From Meandrina meandrites (lineage: Eukaryota > Cnidaria > Anthozoa > Scleractinia > Meandrinidae), in contig OY855913.1 of NCBI GenBank assembly GCA_963693305.1, positions 14,253,522 through 14,317,521 on the forward strand: DNA of 64,000 nt, read 5' to 3'. Both the position numbers and the translations under genes were made by a program. The notes below the pieces were generated by a model, which did not search any database, was not told the origin of the DNA, and saw only the letters and a list, made by a program, of their open reading frames with translations. Numbering within the stretch: position 1 is the first letter of the stretch; every line of letters starts with the position of its first letter. Positions 47,497 to 60,344 of this stretch are shown one piece after another.

Positions 47497-47500
47497 TTAA

Positions 47501-50500
47501 GAGGGAGTCTCTCTAATTTTCGACCGGTCGGTTCCGGATCGAAAAATCAAATCGCCTGATTTTTTGTGAGGTGAAAGGCCTTCATGCCAAAGTAACAAAA
47601 CCACAATCTTTTTGGTTCTTGGCTTAAGGGTTTTTCCGCTAGAGCTAAAAATAATTTTTACCGAATTTTGCTCGCGCGCGACCGAAAATCAAGACGATTG
47701 TCTACCTTTTTTAAGCGATCGGTGCAAAGCAAGGACAAACTGTACCGCCATAATTTTTACATAGCAAGAAAGATCTACTTCTATTTTATGAGCTGTAGGA
47801 GTTTCAAGTAGTTTGAAGTCAATCTATTGGCATTCTATGATATTACTCACCCCTACGTTAGGAGGCTCGAGGGACAACCCGAAAATTGGTCATTTTGTGG
47901 ACCTCTTTTCTCAGCTGGCGGATAAAATCAAAACATGGCAGTTACATCAATGTAAAGCCTTAACATTCCCCTACACGAATATGTAAAAAAATATTGTCTA
48001 TGACGCCTTTCCTGTAAATGTCGAGGGGATAACTTTTCCTATTTTTGAGAAATTATCAAAAACAACACCAAATCGCTAATTGATTAAAATTTGAATACCT
48101 TGGACCAATACCGGTCTTACTTCAAGAAAACTAAAGAAAAGTAAACTAAAACATTAGGGAATAAAAATAAAAAGCCATATTCAATAGTGTTTTCAATTTT
48201 TAGTTCGCCGTTTCATTTTATTGGGAGGAGAGTGATCATCGGCTCATTAAATATTCACCGAACAGTGAAATTCGATCCAAACCAGAACTGTCGAATTTCA
48301 TATCGCACTGGCCATCTTAATTTCATTGAATCTCGTTTCAAATCACATTTGTACACAAAACAAATATCCTGAAAATGCTATGTTGTTGTTGTGTTTACGT
48401 TTAAGCCAAATCTGAGCTTTGAGTACGCACTTAGAATACAAACGGAGTTCACTCACGATTTACTCGACCACTGTCAACACTGAATCGAAATTCATTTTCT
48501 CTGATTGTTGGACTATAAATTGACTTAGTTTACCTGAGTTCCAAAAGGCTTTTCCCCTTTTTCTTTTGACTTTTTCTGTTGGTGATGCATTTAAATGACC
48601 GGTGCAATTAGGAGCTTTGATTCAATCAACGAGCTGCCAGTCCGGTTCTGGCCCTATCTGTCACGCAACGCTAAGGGGTGAAAAGAGACCACTCTTGCAA
48701 TTGAAGCTCATTGAGAATATCAGTTTTCATCATCGTTTAAAATGTTGCCTCGAATCCCTAGAACAAAGCTGTCTAGAAAATATTGTAGAAGTGCACAGGA
48801 CAGAAAAACACTAATTTTTGCTTGTTTGATTTGTAATTATTTGGTGTAGTCAGAGCTATGAAAATACTGCGGAAATGTGGATGTAGTGTGCATTTTGGAA
48901 CAAGGATTGCATATTATAAGCGACAAATATAAAGAGGGTATAGAAAGTTTGAGAAGTCTGAAGAGATGAGTGGTGGTGGAGTGTGCTTGTAGTGTAGTAT
49001 GTTGCAAGTTTTGTGAGATAGATATTCAACACCTTTTTGGGTTTAATTCAGAATAGCCAGCCATATTTGCAAGAGATGAAAATGTTGCTTATACAGTCGA
49101 TCTTATAATAAGGTTATCCAAAAAGTAAATAATCGTTAGCAGTGCCAAAGCAAGAAATGTAATGCTGGGCAATGAAGCTTTTTCGTACCTTTGCTCTATC
49201 CGTTGGATGATGTTATGTGTAATGTGCACACTATGACTGACATAACTATTATTTTAACTGTGTTTAAGGGACCGGTCATTATTAATCGTCTGGAGGGGGG
49301 AGGGGGGTGCGGGGGATTTTTGTTGCTACACCGTAGCATTCACCTGATCTCCCCATAAAGTATATAGCATTTGAATGATCCCCCCTCATTCGTGGTGGAA
49401 GCTTTCATGATCCCCGCCCCCTCCTTTCCAAGCCACCACAAAATATCAAGTTCATTGCAAGTGCGGATGGCAGTAAACTGTCAAGGACGCCTTGAATTGC
49501 GCAGCCGATTTGTTATCATTCACCGACAGCAATCGAAAGGTTCTATATCATGATGTAGAGAACACCATACCAAAAAACTGTTCGCAAGTGATGAGCTGAA
49601 ATATTTTCAGAAAGCTCAAGAGCGAGTAATGGTGCTCTACGAAGAACTGCAGAGAGCCTCAAATAAGTTGACAACATCTCTAATGAATTGAACCTGAAGA
49701 GGAAGTTTATATTTCGCATGGAAAAAGATGAACAATCGTGATTGTTGCTGTTGTTGTTGTTTTCAATAATATCGCACCGTTCGGCCGCGTTGAACAAACG
49801 TTTCCATTGGCTCTTATTAAAATGCCTCTTTAAAGAATTTGACACATGGAACTTTACATTTGAAATACAGAACTTAAACAATTTCAAGCCATTGCACAAC
49901 GATTATTTATGTGATGAGATCGTGCCGGGATAAGAGCACGCAGAAGCCAAAACATAATAATAGCATAAAAGGAGGCGATCAATTGGCACGGTTCAAGTTA
50001 TTTACGGCGATCCCACCGCCACATGAAATTCTCAGACTTTTTTCTGGTCCCCCCTTACGGCTGATCCCCACTTCGTTCTTCAGAAAACTATGTGGTCCCT
50101 CCAACATCCTCCAGTTTTCGTCTGGATTATTCAGTAAGAATTTATTTTGACCTACTCAGTGCAGGATCCAAACTTGGGTACAATTAAGGTGGTGGTATTG
50201 AAAAAATAACCGCTAATGCTGCCATAAAATAGCACTGCCTTGGTCCTTCAATCATCAAAAAACCGGTTATTTCATCTACTTATTTGCGTACAAGCCGGTG
50301 GCCAAAAACTTAAAAGTTACCTTACTGAAAGATTAAATCGCCTCCTAGCCTGCGTAGCTGGCGGGATTTCGCGAGCGAGTGCTTTTTTTAGCGGCCGCAT
50401 GCTTTGGTCTTGGCCGCCAAGCAGCGAGGGGTTTGGTGAGGAGTCAAGTTGAGATCACTTGCGGCTCGGCCGCTCAGCGACGCGGGCTTCACCCGCACGA

Positions 50501-52784
50501 GAAAACTTCACTTGTGCCCACTAATTCCACCAGCTGCGCAGGCTAATCGCCTCCCTCACTATCCCCTCCATGGGATAGGCCAATGCTACCAATTAGCCGC
50601 AACTTTAAATCAGGCAGGATCACCCGGGATAAAGCAAGTCCCACCAAATAGGAACTTTCAAAAATAACCCAATATCTGTATAAATACAAATGCTGTCGGT
50701 GAGATATAGATACGCGATTCCATTCCTATTTGCAGGAGTGACCAAGGATACTTACTTGTTTATTTAATTTGTTTCATCAGTACTTATCCAGTGGATAGGA
50801 TTATCCACTGTTTGAAAAACTAGGTCCAGACTTATAAGATATATTTACTGAAGGAGGGGATCTCCCTATAGTCACTATAGTAAAGTACGCTCTATTTTAT
50901 AAGAATCGTTTTTATAAGAACGTCGAGGCTGAAAAAGGACAAAAATTAAAAACATCCTTAGAACGTACCCAAATCTGAAATTTGGCTACGAACAAATTTT
51001 ATACTTTCCTATTCGTTGTAAGTGACAAATATGTGTGTATATACTAAATGAAGAATCAAGTCGTGCATCTTTAATCAAATAAGACCTAGAACAAACATTG
51101 TATTCACCCATGAACGTGACGTGAACACTATTTTCACAGGGGCGGATCTAGGGGAGGATGCAGGCGGTGCGGGGAGGCTTTCTAATACAACTGGCATTCT
51201 GCAAACACCCCTCCTTAGAAAAATCCTGGGTCTGCTCCTGTTTAAGAACATTTTAGGCTTAAATCATCGAAAACGTTCGGACAAAAATGAGAAGTTCTCT
51301 CCCAGAAGGGATACCTTTTTCAGGCTGCAGCTTTATGAAAAGGTAAGGTTTTTTTATGAGTTGAAGTAGACAAAAGGATAAAATTTAGGTATTTGAAAGG
51401 ACCTTTCAAAAATATCTCGAACACAGCCACCGAAAGGGTAAACGTGAATTTAAGTGACATTTTAAGAGGTCCAAAGAAGAAATAGAAGATAGAAGAAGTT
51501 GACCCCAACGTATGAGCACCTGGTGTAACCCCGTTTTAAGTATTTTAAGGGAATTGGACCTCATGTGCAAGAAATTATGAATACTTCCTAACCATGGGCA
51601 ATTTCACCGCTGAGTGTTGCGTGACAGATAGGGCCAGAACCGGACTGGTAGTTCGTTCATTGAATCAAAGCTCCAAATTGCACCGGTCATTTAAATGCAT
51701 CACCAACAGAAAAAGTCAAAAGAAAAAGGGGAAAAGCCTTTTGGAACTCAGGTAAACTAAGTCAATTTATAGTCCAACAATCAGAGAAAATGAATTTCGA
51801 TTCAGTGTTGACAGTGGCCGAGTAAATCGTGAGTGAACTCCGTTTGTATTCTAAGTGCGTATTCAAAGCTCAGATTTGGCTTAAACGTAAACACAACAAC
51901 AACATAGCATTTTCAGGATATTTGTTTTGTGTACAAATGTGATTTGAAACGAGATTCAATGAAATTAAGATGGCCAGTGCGATATGAAATTCGACAGTTC
52001 TGGTTTGGATCGAATTTCACTGTTCGGTGAATATTTAATGAGCCGATGATCACTCTCCTCCCAATAAAATGAAACGGCGAACTAAAAATTGAAAACACTA
52101 TTGAATACGGCTTTTTATTTCTATTCCCTAATGTTTTAGTTTACTTTTCTTTAGTTGTCTTGATGTATGACCGGTATTGGTCCAAGGTATTCAAATTTTA
52201 ATCAATTAGCGATTTGGTGTTGTTTTTGATAATTTCTCAAAAATAGGAAAAATTATCCCCTCGACATTTACAGGAAAGGCGTCATAGACAATATTTTTTT
52301 ACATATTCGTGTAGGAGAAGGTTAAGACTTTACATTGATGTAACTGCCATGTTTTGATTTTATCCGCCAGCTGAGAAAAGAGGTCCACAAAATGACCAAT
52401 TTTCGGGTTGTCCCTCGAGCCTCCTAACGTAGGGGTGAGTAATATCATAGAATGCCAATAGATTAACTTCAAATTACTTGAAACTCCTACAGCTCATAAA
52501 ATAGAAGTAGATCTTTCTTGCTATGTAAAAATTATGGCGGTACAGTTTGTTCTTGCTTTGCACCGATCGCTTAAAAAAGGTAAGCAATCGTCTTGATTTT
52601 CGGTCGCGCGCGAGCAAAATTCGGTAAAAATTATTTTTAGCTCTAGCAGAAAAACCCTTAAGCCAAGAACCAAAAAGATTGTGGTTTTGTTACTTTGGCA
52701 TGAAGGCCTTTCACCTCACAAAAAATCAGGCGATTTGATTTTTCGATCCGGAACCGACCGGTCGAAAATTAGGGAGACGCCCTC
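47501..52784. mobile_element. 5.3 kb TTAA foldback element with 1.18 kb arms
   Basis: Arms 47501-48684 and about 51603-52784 are inverted copies, about 98% alike where compared, starting GAGGGAGTCTCTCTAATTTT (right arm GAGGGCGTCTCCC). TTAA lies outside both (47497-47500, 52785-52788), a piggyBac/Kolobok-type target. Both arms contain a 61-codon ORF with identical product, reflecting arm similarity. The 2.9 kb centre has no transposase I can see. Confidence 0.85.
48685..51602. other. Centre of the TTAA foldback; MITE at 50340-50550
   Basis: 50340-50550 has inverted ends CCTAGCCTGCGTAGCTGG and GATTAGCCTGCGCAGCTGG with GC-rich interior, a MITE. 49287-49315 is G-rich. No gene is recognised elsewhere. 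Confidence 0.55.
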
Positions 52785-52788
52785 TTAA

Positions 52789-53711
52789 GAGGGAGTCTCT
52801 CTAATTTTCGACCGGTCGGTTCCCGATCGAAAAATCAAATCGCCTGATTTTTTGTGAGGTGAAAGACCTTTATGCCAAAGAAACAAAACCACAACCCTTT
52901 TGGTTCTTGGCTTAAGATTTTTTCCGCTAGACCTAAAAATAATTTTGACCGAATTTTGCTCGCGCGCGACCGAAAATCAAGACGATTGTTTACCTTTTTT
53001 AAGCGCTCGGTGCAAAGCAAGGACAAACTGTGCCGCCATAATTTTTACATAGCAAGAAAGATCTACTTCTATTTTATGAGCTGTAGGAGTTTCAAGCAAT
53101 TTGAAGTTAATCTATAGGCATTCTATGATATTACTCACCCCTACGTTAGGAGGCTCGAGGGACAACCCGAAAATTGGTCATTTTGTGGACCTCTTTTCTC
53201 AGCTGGCGGATAAAATCAAAACATGGCAGCTACATCAATGTAAAGTCTTGACCTTCTCCTACACGAATATGTAAAAAAAATGTTGTCTATGACGCCTTGT
53301 CTGTAAATGTCGAGGGGATAATTTTTCCTATTTTTGAGAAATTATCAAAAACAACACCAAATCGCTAAGTTTTTAAAAATTTAAATACCTTGGACCAATA
53401 CCGGTCTTACATCAAGAAAATTAAAGAAAAGTAAACTAAAACATTAGGGAATAGAAATAAAAAGCCATATTAGTTCGCCGTTTCATTTTATTGGGAGGAG
53501 AGTGATCATCGGCTCATTAAATATTCACCGAACAGTGAAATTCGATCCACACCAGAACTGTCAAATTTCATATCGCACGGGCCGTATTAATTTCATTGAA
53601 TCTCGTTTCAAATCACATTTGTACACAAAACGAATATCCTGAAAATGCCATTTTGTTGTTGTGTTTAACTTTAAGCCAAATCTGAGCTTTAAACACGCAC
53701 TTAGAACACAG
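52789..53711 (+). mobile_element. Second copy of the TTAA foldback arm, truncated
   Basis: It starts with the same GAGGGAGTCTCTC end, sharing the TTAA at 52785-52788 with the neighbouring element, and follows the arm at 47501 until about 53711, where similarity stops. The junction forms a large palindrome. Confidence 0.85.
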
Positions 53712-53928
53712 GCGGCCCAGGCTCCTGATAAGATTACTCGAGAACGTGACTCGATCGAGCGTTACAACGGTTTGAATTTATAAAGGTTTGTATGGGAGAA
53801 AACGGTTTCGAAATTATTCGCAAATATATGTACATTTTGAAAATAAAATCGACTTACCTCAATGCCTTCTTAACCGCGCGGCCATGGGCCGAGCGCGGTT
53901 CTTGCTCTACACGGGATTTATTTTTCGT

Positions 53929-56900
53929 CGTTTCAACAGCTTTTGGCGAATAAGCATCACAGGTTGCGTGATTCAGTCCCGATCACGATTTGGCCGAGTG
54001 GAGGTTTGCGTCTGGTCACCGACATAAAAAACAAGAAGTTGCTATAGCAACTTAAAACCACGCTTATATTTTTTTGCTAATGCACAGCTTTCTTTCTCAA
54101 AAGTCAGGGCGAAATTTAATGTTCACGGCTATATTTAGAAGGGCGGTGTACGGCGGTAATTTCCTTACCAATGATGTAATCCTTGCAAGTGCTAAGCTTG
54201 GGGGTTTTCCCTTCTAATGGCGTAACCCCTGCACGTTCGGACTCGCTCAATTGTTTACTTAAGCAAATATTTCATTTCCTTTCAAATCTTTGAACTCACT
54301 TCGATGAAATAGCCAAAGAATTCACTTCGATTGCCTAAACCCACAAGAAATACTCGCAGAAGAGGAAACAAATTAAATTAATGGCCGTCGCTTCTGCAGA
54401 CATAAACATGCAAATGAAACACAATGTTATTTGTCACGTAACGAAAGTGAAACCTGCAACATCAGCGCATTCCATCGCTGACGTAATACCTTTTTTTAGT
54501 GTATTCAACATTCGCTTTGAATCGAACGCTTCAATAAAACCAAAAGAAAATATGCTGTATACACAATAAAGAAAACAATATCCGCAACATTTTCCGTACA
54601 TTAATGTTTCAACAGCTTTTGGCGAATAAACATCACAGGTTGCGTGATTCAGTCCCGAGCACGATTTGGCCGAGTGGAGGTTAGCGTCTAGTCACCGACA
54701 AAAAAAAAATAACAAGAAGCTGCTACAGCAACTTAAAACCGCGCTTATATTTTTGGCTCATTAACAGCTTTCTTTCTCAAAAGTCACGGTTAAATTTAAT
54801 CTGTTTGCATTATGAGTAAAGGACTAGCAAAGTAGTCACGTTAGTCACACAATCCGAGGTTTAAGCTGTCCCCGGCTATCTTTAGCTAAGGGGTTTTTCC
54901 CTTCTAATGACGTAACCCCTGCACGTTCGGGCACGCTCAATTGTTTACTTTAGCAAATATTTCATTTCCTTTCAAATCTTTGAACTCACTTCGATGAAAC
55001 AGCCAAAGAATTCACTTCGATTGCCTAAACCCACAAGAAATACTCGCAGAAGAGGAAACAAATTAAATTAATGACCGTCGCTTCTGCCAACATAAAACAT
55101 GCAAATAAAACACAATTTTATTTGTCACGTAACGAAAGTGAAACCTGCAACATCAGCGCATTCCATGGCTGATGTAATACCTTTTTTCAGCGTATTCAAC
55201 ATTCGCTTTCAATCCAACGCTTCGATAAAACCAAAAGAAAATATACTTTATACACAATAAAGAAAACAATATCCGCGACATTTTCGGTACATTAATGTTT
55301 CAACAGCTTTTGGCGAATAAACATCATAGGTTGCGTGATTTCAAAGCCCCAATCGCGATTTGGCCGAGTGGAGGTTTGGGTCTGGTCACCGACAAAAAAA
55401 CGAAAAAAAAAAACAAGAAGTTGCTATAGCAACTTAAAACCGCGCTTATATTTTTCGCTAATTAACAGCTTTCTTTCTCAAAAGTCACGGTTAAATTTAA
55501 TATGTTTGCATTATGAGTAAAGGACTAGCAAAGTAGTCACGTTAGTCGCACAATCCGAAGTTTACGTTTTCCCCGGCTATCTTTAGCTTCGGGGTTTTTC
55601 CCTTCTAATGACGTAACCCCTGCACGTTCGGGCACGCTCAATTGTTTACTTAAGCAAATATTTAATTTCCTTTCAAATATTTGAACTCACTTCAAGGAAA
55701 TAGCCAAAGAATTCACTTCGATTGCCTAAACCGACAAGAAATACTCGCAGAAGAGGAAACAAATTAAATTAATGACCGTCGCTTCTGCCGACATAAACAT
55801 GCAAATGAAACACAATATTATTTGTCACGTAACGAAAGTGAAACCTGCAACATCAGCGCATTCCATGGCTGACGTAATACCTTTTTCAGTGTATTCAACA
55901 TTCGCTTTGAATCGAACGCTTCGATAAAACCAAAAGAAAAGATACTTTATACACAATAAAGAAAACAATATCCGCAACATTTTCCGTACATTCATGTTTC
56001 AATAGCTTTTGGCGAATAAACATCACAGGTTGCGTGATTCAGTCCCGATCACGATTTGGCCGAGTGGAAGTTTGCGTCTAGTCACCGACATTAAAAAAAA
56101 TAACAAGAAGTTGCTATAGCAACTTAAAACCGCGCTTATATTTTTGGCTAAATTAACTGCTTTCTTTCTCAAATTTAATCTGTTTGCATTATGAGTAAAG
56201 GACTAGCAAAGTAGTCACGTTAGTCACACAATCCGAAGTTTACGTTGTGCCCGGCTATCTTTAGCTTGGGGATTTTTCCCTTCTAATGACGTAACCCCTG
56301 CACGTTCGGGCACGCTCAATTGTTTACCTAAGCAAATATTTTATTTCCTTTCAAATATTTGAACTCACTTCAAGGAAATAGCCAAAGAATTCACTTCGAT
56401 TGCCTAAACCCACAAGAAATACTCGCAGAAGTGGAAACAAATTAAATTAATGACCGTCGCTTCTCCCGACATAAACATGCAAATGAAACACAATGTTATT
56501 TGTCACGTAACGAAAGTGAAACCTGCAACATCAGCGCATTCCATGGCTGATGTAATACCTTTTTTCAGCGTATTCAACATTCGCTTTCAATCCAACGCTT
56601 CGATTAAACCAAAAGAAAATATACTTTATACACAATAAAGAAAACAATATCCGCAACATTTTCGGTACATTAATGTTTCAACAGCTTTTGGCGATTAAAT
56701 ATCATAGGTTGCGTGATTTCAAAGCCCCAATCACGATTTGGCCTAGTGGAGGTTTGGGTCTGGTCACCGACAAAAAAACGAAAAAACAAGAAGTTGCTAT
56801 AGCAACTTAAAACCGCGCTTATATTTTTGGCTAATTAACAGCTTTCTTTCTCAAAAGTCACGGTTAAATCTGTTTGCATTATGAGTAAAGGACTAGCAAA

Positions 56901-59900
56901 GTAGTCACCTTAGTCACACAATCCGAGGTCTACGTTGTTCCCGGCTATCTTTAGCTTCGGGTTTTTCCCTTCCAATGACGTAACCCCTGCACGTTCGGGC
57001 ACGCTCAATTGTTTACTTAAGCAAATATTTCATTTCCTTTCAAATATTTGAACTCACTTCGATGAAATAGCCAAAGAATTTACTTCGATTGCCTAAACCC
57101 ACAAGAAATACTCGCAGAAGAGGAAACAAATTCAATTAATGACCGTCGCTTCTGCCGACATAAAGATGCAAATAAAACACAATGTTATTTGTCACGTAAC
57201 GAAAGTGAAAGCTGCAACATCAGCGCATTCCATGGCTGACGTAATACCTTTTTCAGTGTATTCAACATTCGCTTTGAATCGAACGCTTCGATAAAACCAA
57301 AAGAAAATATGCTTTATACACAATAAAGAAAACAATATCCGCAACATTTTCCGTACATTAATGTTTCAACAGCTTTTGGCGAATAAACATCACAGGTTGC
57401 GTGATTCAGTCCCGATCACGACTTGGCCGAGTGGAGGTTTGCGTCTGGTCACCGACATAAAAAAAAATAATAACAAGAAGTTGCTATAGCAACTTAAAAC
57501 CGCGCTTATATTTTTGGCTAATTAACAGCTTTCTTTCTCAAAAGTCACGGTTAAATTTAATCTGTTTGCATTATGAGTAAAGAACAAGCAAAGTAGTCAC
57601 GTTAGTCACACAATCCGAGGTATTTTTTCGTTTTATTGTATATAGTCTTATTAAGTATTTTTAATCTTAGTTAGGACCTTTCTGAAAACCACTGTATAGT
57701 GAATGAAGGCTTCCTAATAAAAGATTATTATTATGAGGTTACGTTGTTCCCGGCTATCTTTAGCTTGGGGGGTTTTCCCTTCTAATGACGTAACCCCTGC
57801 ACGTTCGGGCACGCTCAATTGTTTACTTAAGCAAATATTTCATTTCCTTTCAAATATTTGAACTCACTTCAAGGAAATAGCCAAAGAATTTATTTCGATT
57901 GCCTAAACCCACAAGAAATACTCGCAGAATAGGAAACAAATTAAATTAATGACCGTCGCTTCTGCCGACATAAACATGCAAATGAACACAATGTTATTTG
58001 TCACGTAACGAAAGTGAAACCTGCAACATCAGCGCATTCCATGTCTGACGTAATACCTTTTTCAGTGTATTCAACATTCGCTTTGAATCGAACGCTTCGA
58101 TAAAACCAAAAGAAAATATACTTTATGCACAATAAAGAAAACAATATCCGCAACATTTTCCGTACATTCATGTTTCAACAGCTTTTGGCGAATAAACATC
58201 ACAGGTTGCGTGATTCAGTCCCCATCACGATTTGGCCGAGTGGAGGTTTGCGTCTGGTCACCGACAAAAAAAAAAATAACAAGAAGTTGCTATAGCAACT
58301 TAAAACCGCGCTTATATTTTTCGCTAATTAACAGCTTTCTTTCTCAAAAGTCACGGTTAAATTTAATCCGTTTGTATTATGAGTAAAGGACTAGCAAAGT
58401 AGTCACCTTAGTCACACAATCCGAGGTTTATGTTGTGGCCGGCTATCTTTAGCTTGGGGGTTTTCCCCTTCTAATGACGTAACCCCTGCACGTTCGGGCA
58501 CGCTCAATTGTTTACTTAAGCAAATATTTCATTTCCTTTCAAATATTTGAACTCACTTCAAGGAAATAGCCAAAGAATTCACTTCGATTGCCTAAACCCA
58601 CAAGAAATACTCGCAGAAGAGGAAACAAATTAAATTAATGACCGTCGCTTCTGCCGACATAGACATGCAAATGAAACACAATGTTATTTGTCACGTAACG
58701 AAAGTGAAACCTGCAACATCAGCGCATTCCATGGCTGACGTAATACTTTTTTTTTAGGAAATTTAATATTCCCTTTCAATCCAACGATTTGATATGACGA
58801 AAAGAAAAAATATTTTATACACAATTAAGAGCACAATATCCGTAACATGTTTCGTACATTGATGTTTTAACAGCTTTAAGCGAGTAAACATCACAGATTG
58901 CGCGATTCGAAGTGTCCATCACGATTTGGCCGAGTGAAGGTTTGGGTCTGGTCACCGACAAAAAAAAAACAAAAAAAAAATAACAAGAAGTTGCTATAGC
59001 AACTTAAAACCGCGCTTATATTTTGGCTAATTAACAGCTTTCTTTCTCAAAAGTCACGGTTAAATTTATTTTTTTGCGTTGTGAGTAAGGGACTAGCAAA
59101 GTAGTCACGCGAGTCACAATCCGAGGTTTAGGTTAACCCAGGCTATGTTTAGCTTGGGGGTTTTTCCCTTCTAATGACGTAACCCCTGCACGTTCGGGCA
59201 CGCTTAGTTGCTTACTTTAGCAAATTTTTTATTTCCCTTCAAATACCTGAACTGGCTTCGATAAAATAGCCAAAGAATTCACTTCAATTGCCAAAACCCA
59301 CAAGAAATACTCGCAAAAGAGCAAACAAATTAATGACCGTCGCTTCTGCCGATATAAACTTCCAAAGAAAACACGCAGCGAAAGTGAAACCTGCAACATC
59401 AGCGCATTCCATGGCTGACGTAATACCCTTTTTAGTGTTTTGAAATAGCCTCGAGTCCAACACTTCGATAAAACCAAAAGAAAATATACTTTATACACAA
59501 TAAAGAAAACAATATCCGTAGCATTTTCCGTACGTTGATGTTTTATCAGCTTTTGGCGAGTAAACATCACAGGTTGGGCGATTCAAAGTCACGATCACGA
59601 TTTGGCCGAGTGGAGGCTTGGGCCTGGTCACCGACAAAAAAAATACAACAAGAAGTTGCTATAGCAACTTAAAACCGCGCTTATATTTTTGGCTAATTAA
59701 TTTCTCAAAAGTCACGGTTAAGTTTAATCAGTTTGCTCTATGAGTAAAGGATTATTAAAGAGGTCACGCGAGTCACACAATCCGAGGCTTACGTTATCCC
59801 CAGCTATCTTTAGCTTGGGGGTTTTTCCCTTCTAATGACGTAACCCCTGCACGTCCGGGCACGCTCAATTGTTTACTTAAGCAAATATTTCATTTCCTTT

Positions 59901-60320
59901 CAAATCTTTGAACTCACTTCGATGAAACAACCAAAGAATTCACTTCGATTGCCTAAACCCACAAGAAATACTCGCAGAAGAGGAAACAAATTAAATTAAT
60001 GACCGTCGCTTCTGCCAACATAAACATGCAAATAAAACACAATTTTATTTGTCACGTAACGAAAGTGAAACCTGCAACATCAGCGCATTCCATGGCTGAT
60101 GTAATACCTTTTTACAGCGTATTCAACATTCGCTTTCAATCCAACGCTTCGATAAAACCAAAAGAAAATATACTTTATTCCCAATAAAGAAAACAATATC
60201 CGCAACATTTTCCGTACATTGATGTTTCAACAGCTTTTGGCGAATAAACATCATAGGTTGCGTGATTCAGTCCCGATGACGATTTGGCCGAGTGGAGGTT
60301 TGCGTCTGGTCACCGACAAA
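53929..60320 (+). repeat. Tandem array, about nine units of ~690 bp
   Basis: The anchor ATGACCGTCGCTTCT (first copy ATGGCCGTC) recurs at 54381, 55071, 55772, 56450, 57139, 57949, 58638, 59333 and 59999: spacings 690, 701, 678, 689, 810, 689, 695, 666. The 810 spacing is explained by an insertion at 57622-57734. Each unit has GTTTCAACAGCTTTTGGCG, TTTGGCCGAGTGG, a GTTGCTATAGCAAC palindrome, TGACGTAACCCC and a 62-codon reading frame that is intact only in some units. Confidence 0.95.
57622..57734 (+). mobile_element. 113-bp retroposon tail inserted in one satellite unit
   Basis: It interrupts the unit, with GAGGT on both sides (57617-57621, 57735-57739). It ends CCTAATAAAAGATTATTATTAT, a LINE-type 3' end with polyadenylation-like signal. 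No other unit has it. Confidence 0.75.
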
Positions 60321-60344
60321 AAAAATACAAAAAAAAAATAATAA

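Noticed and set aside
48187..52098. Identical 61-codon ORFs at 48187-48372 (+) and 51913-52098 (-)
   Set aside because: They lie in foldback arms that are about 98% alike overall, so identity reflects the arms; the third arm (52789-53711) does not keep it.
54381..60187. A 62-codon ORF repeated in satellite units (54381, 56450, 59999)
   Set aside because: It is broken by one-base changes in other units (for example near 55071 and 55772), so it is a by-product of the unit sequence.
54000..60300. TTTGGCCGAGTGG in every satellite unit as a tRNA-Leu/Ser-type A box
   Set aside because: No B box at the right distance and no tRNA fold, so the units are not likely tRNA-derived.
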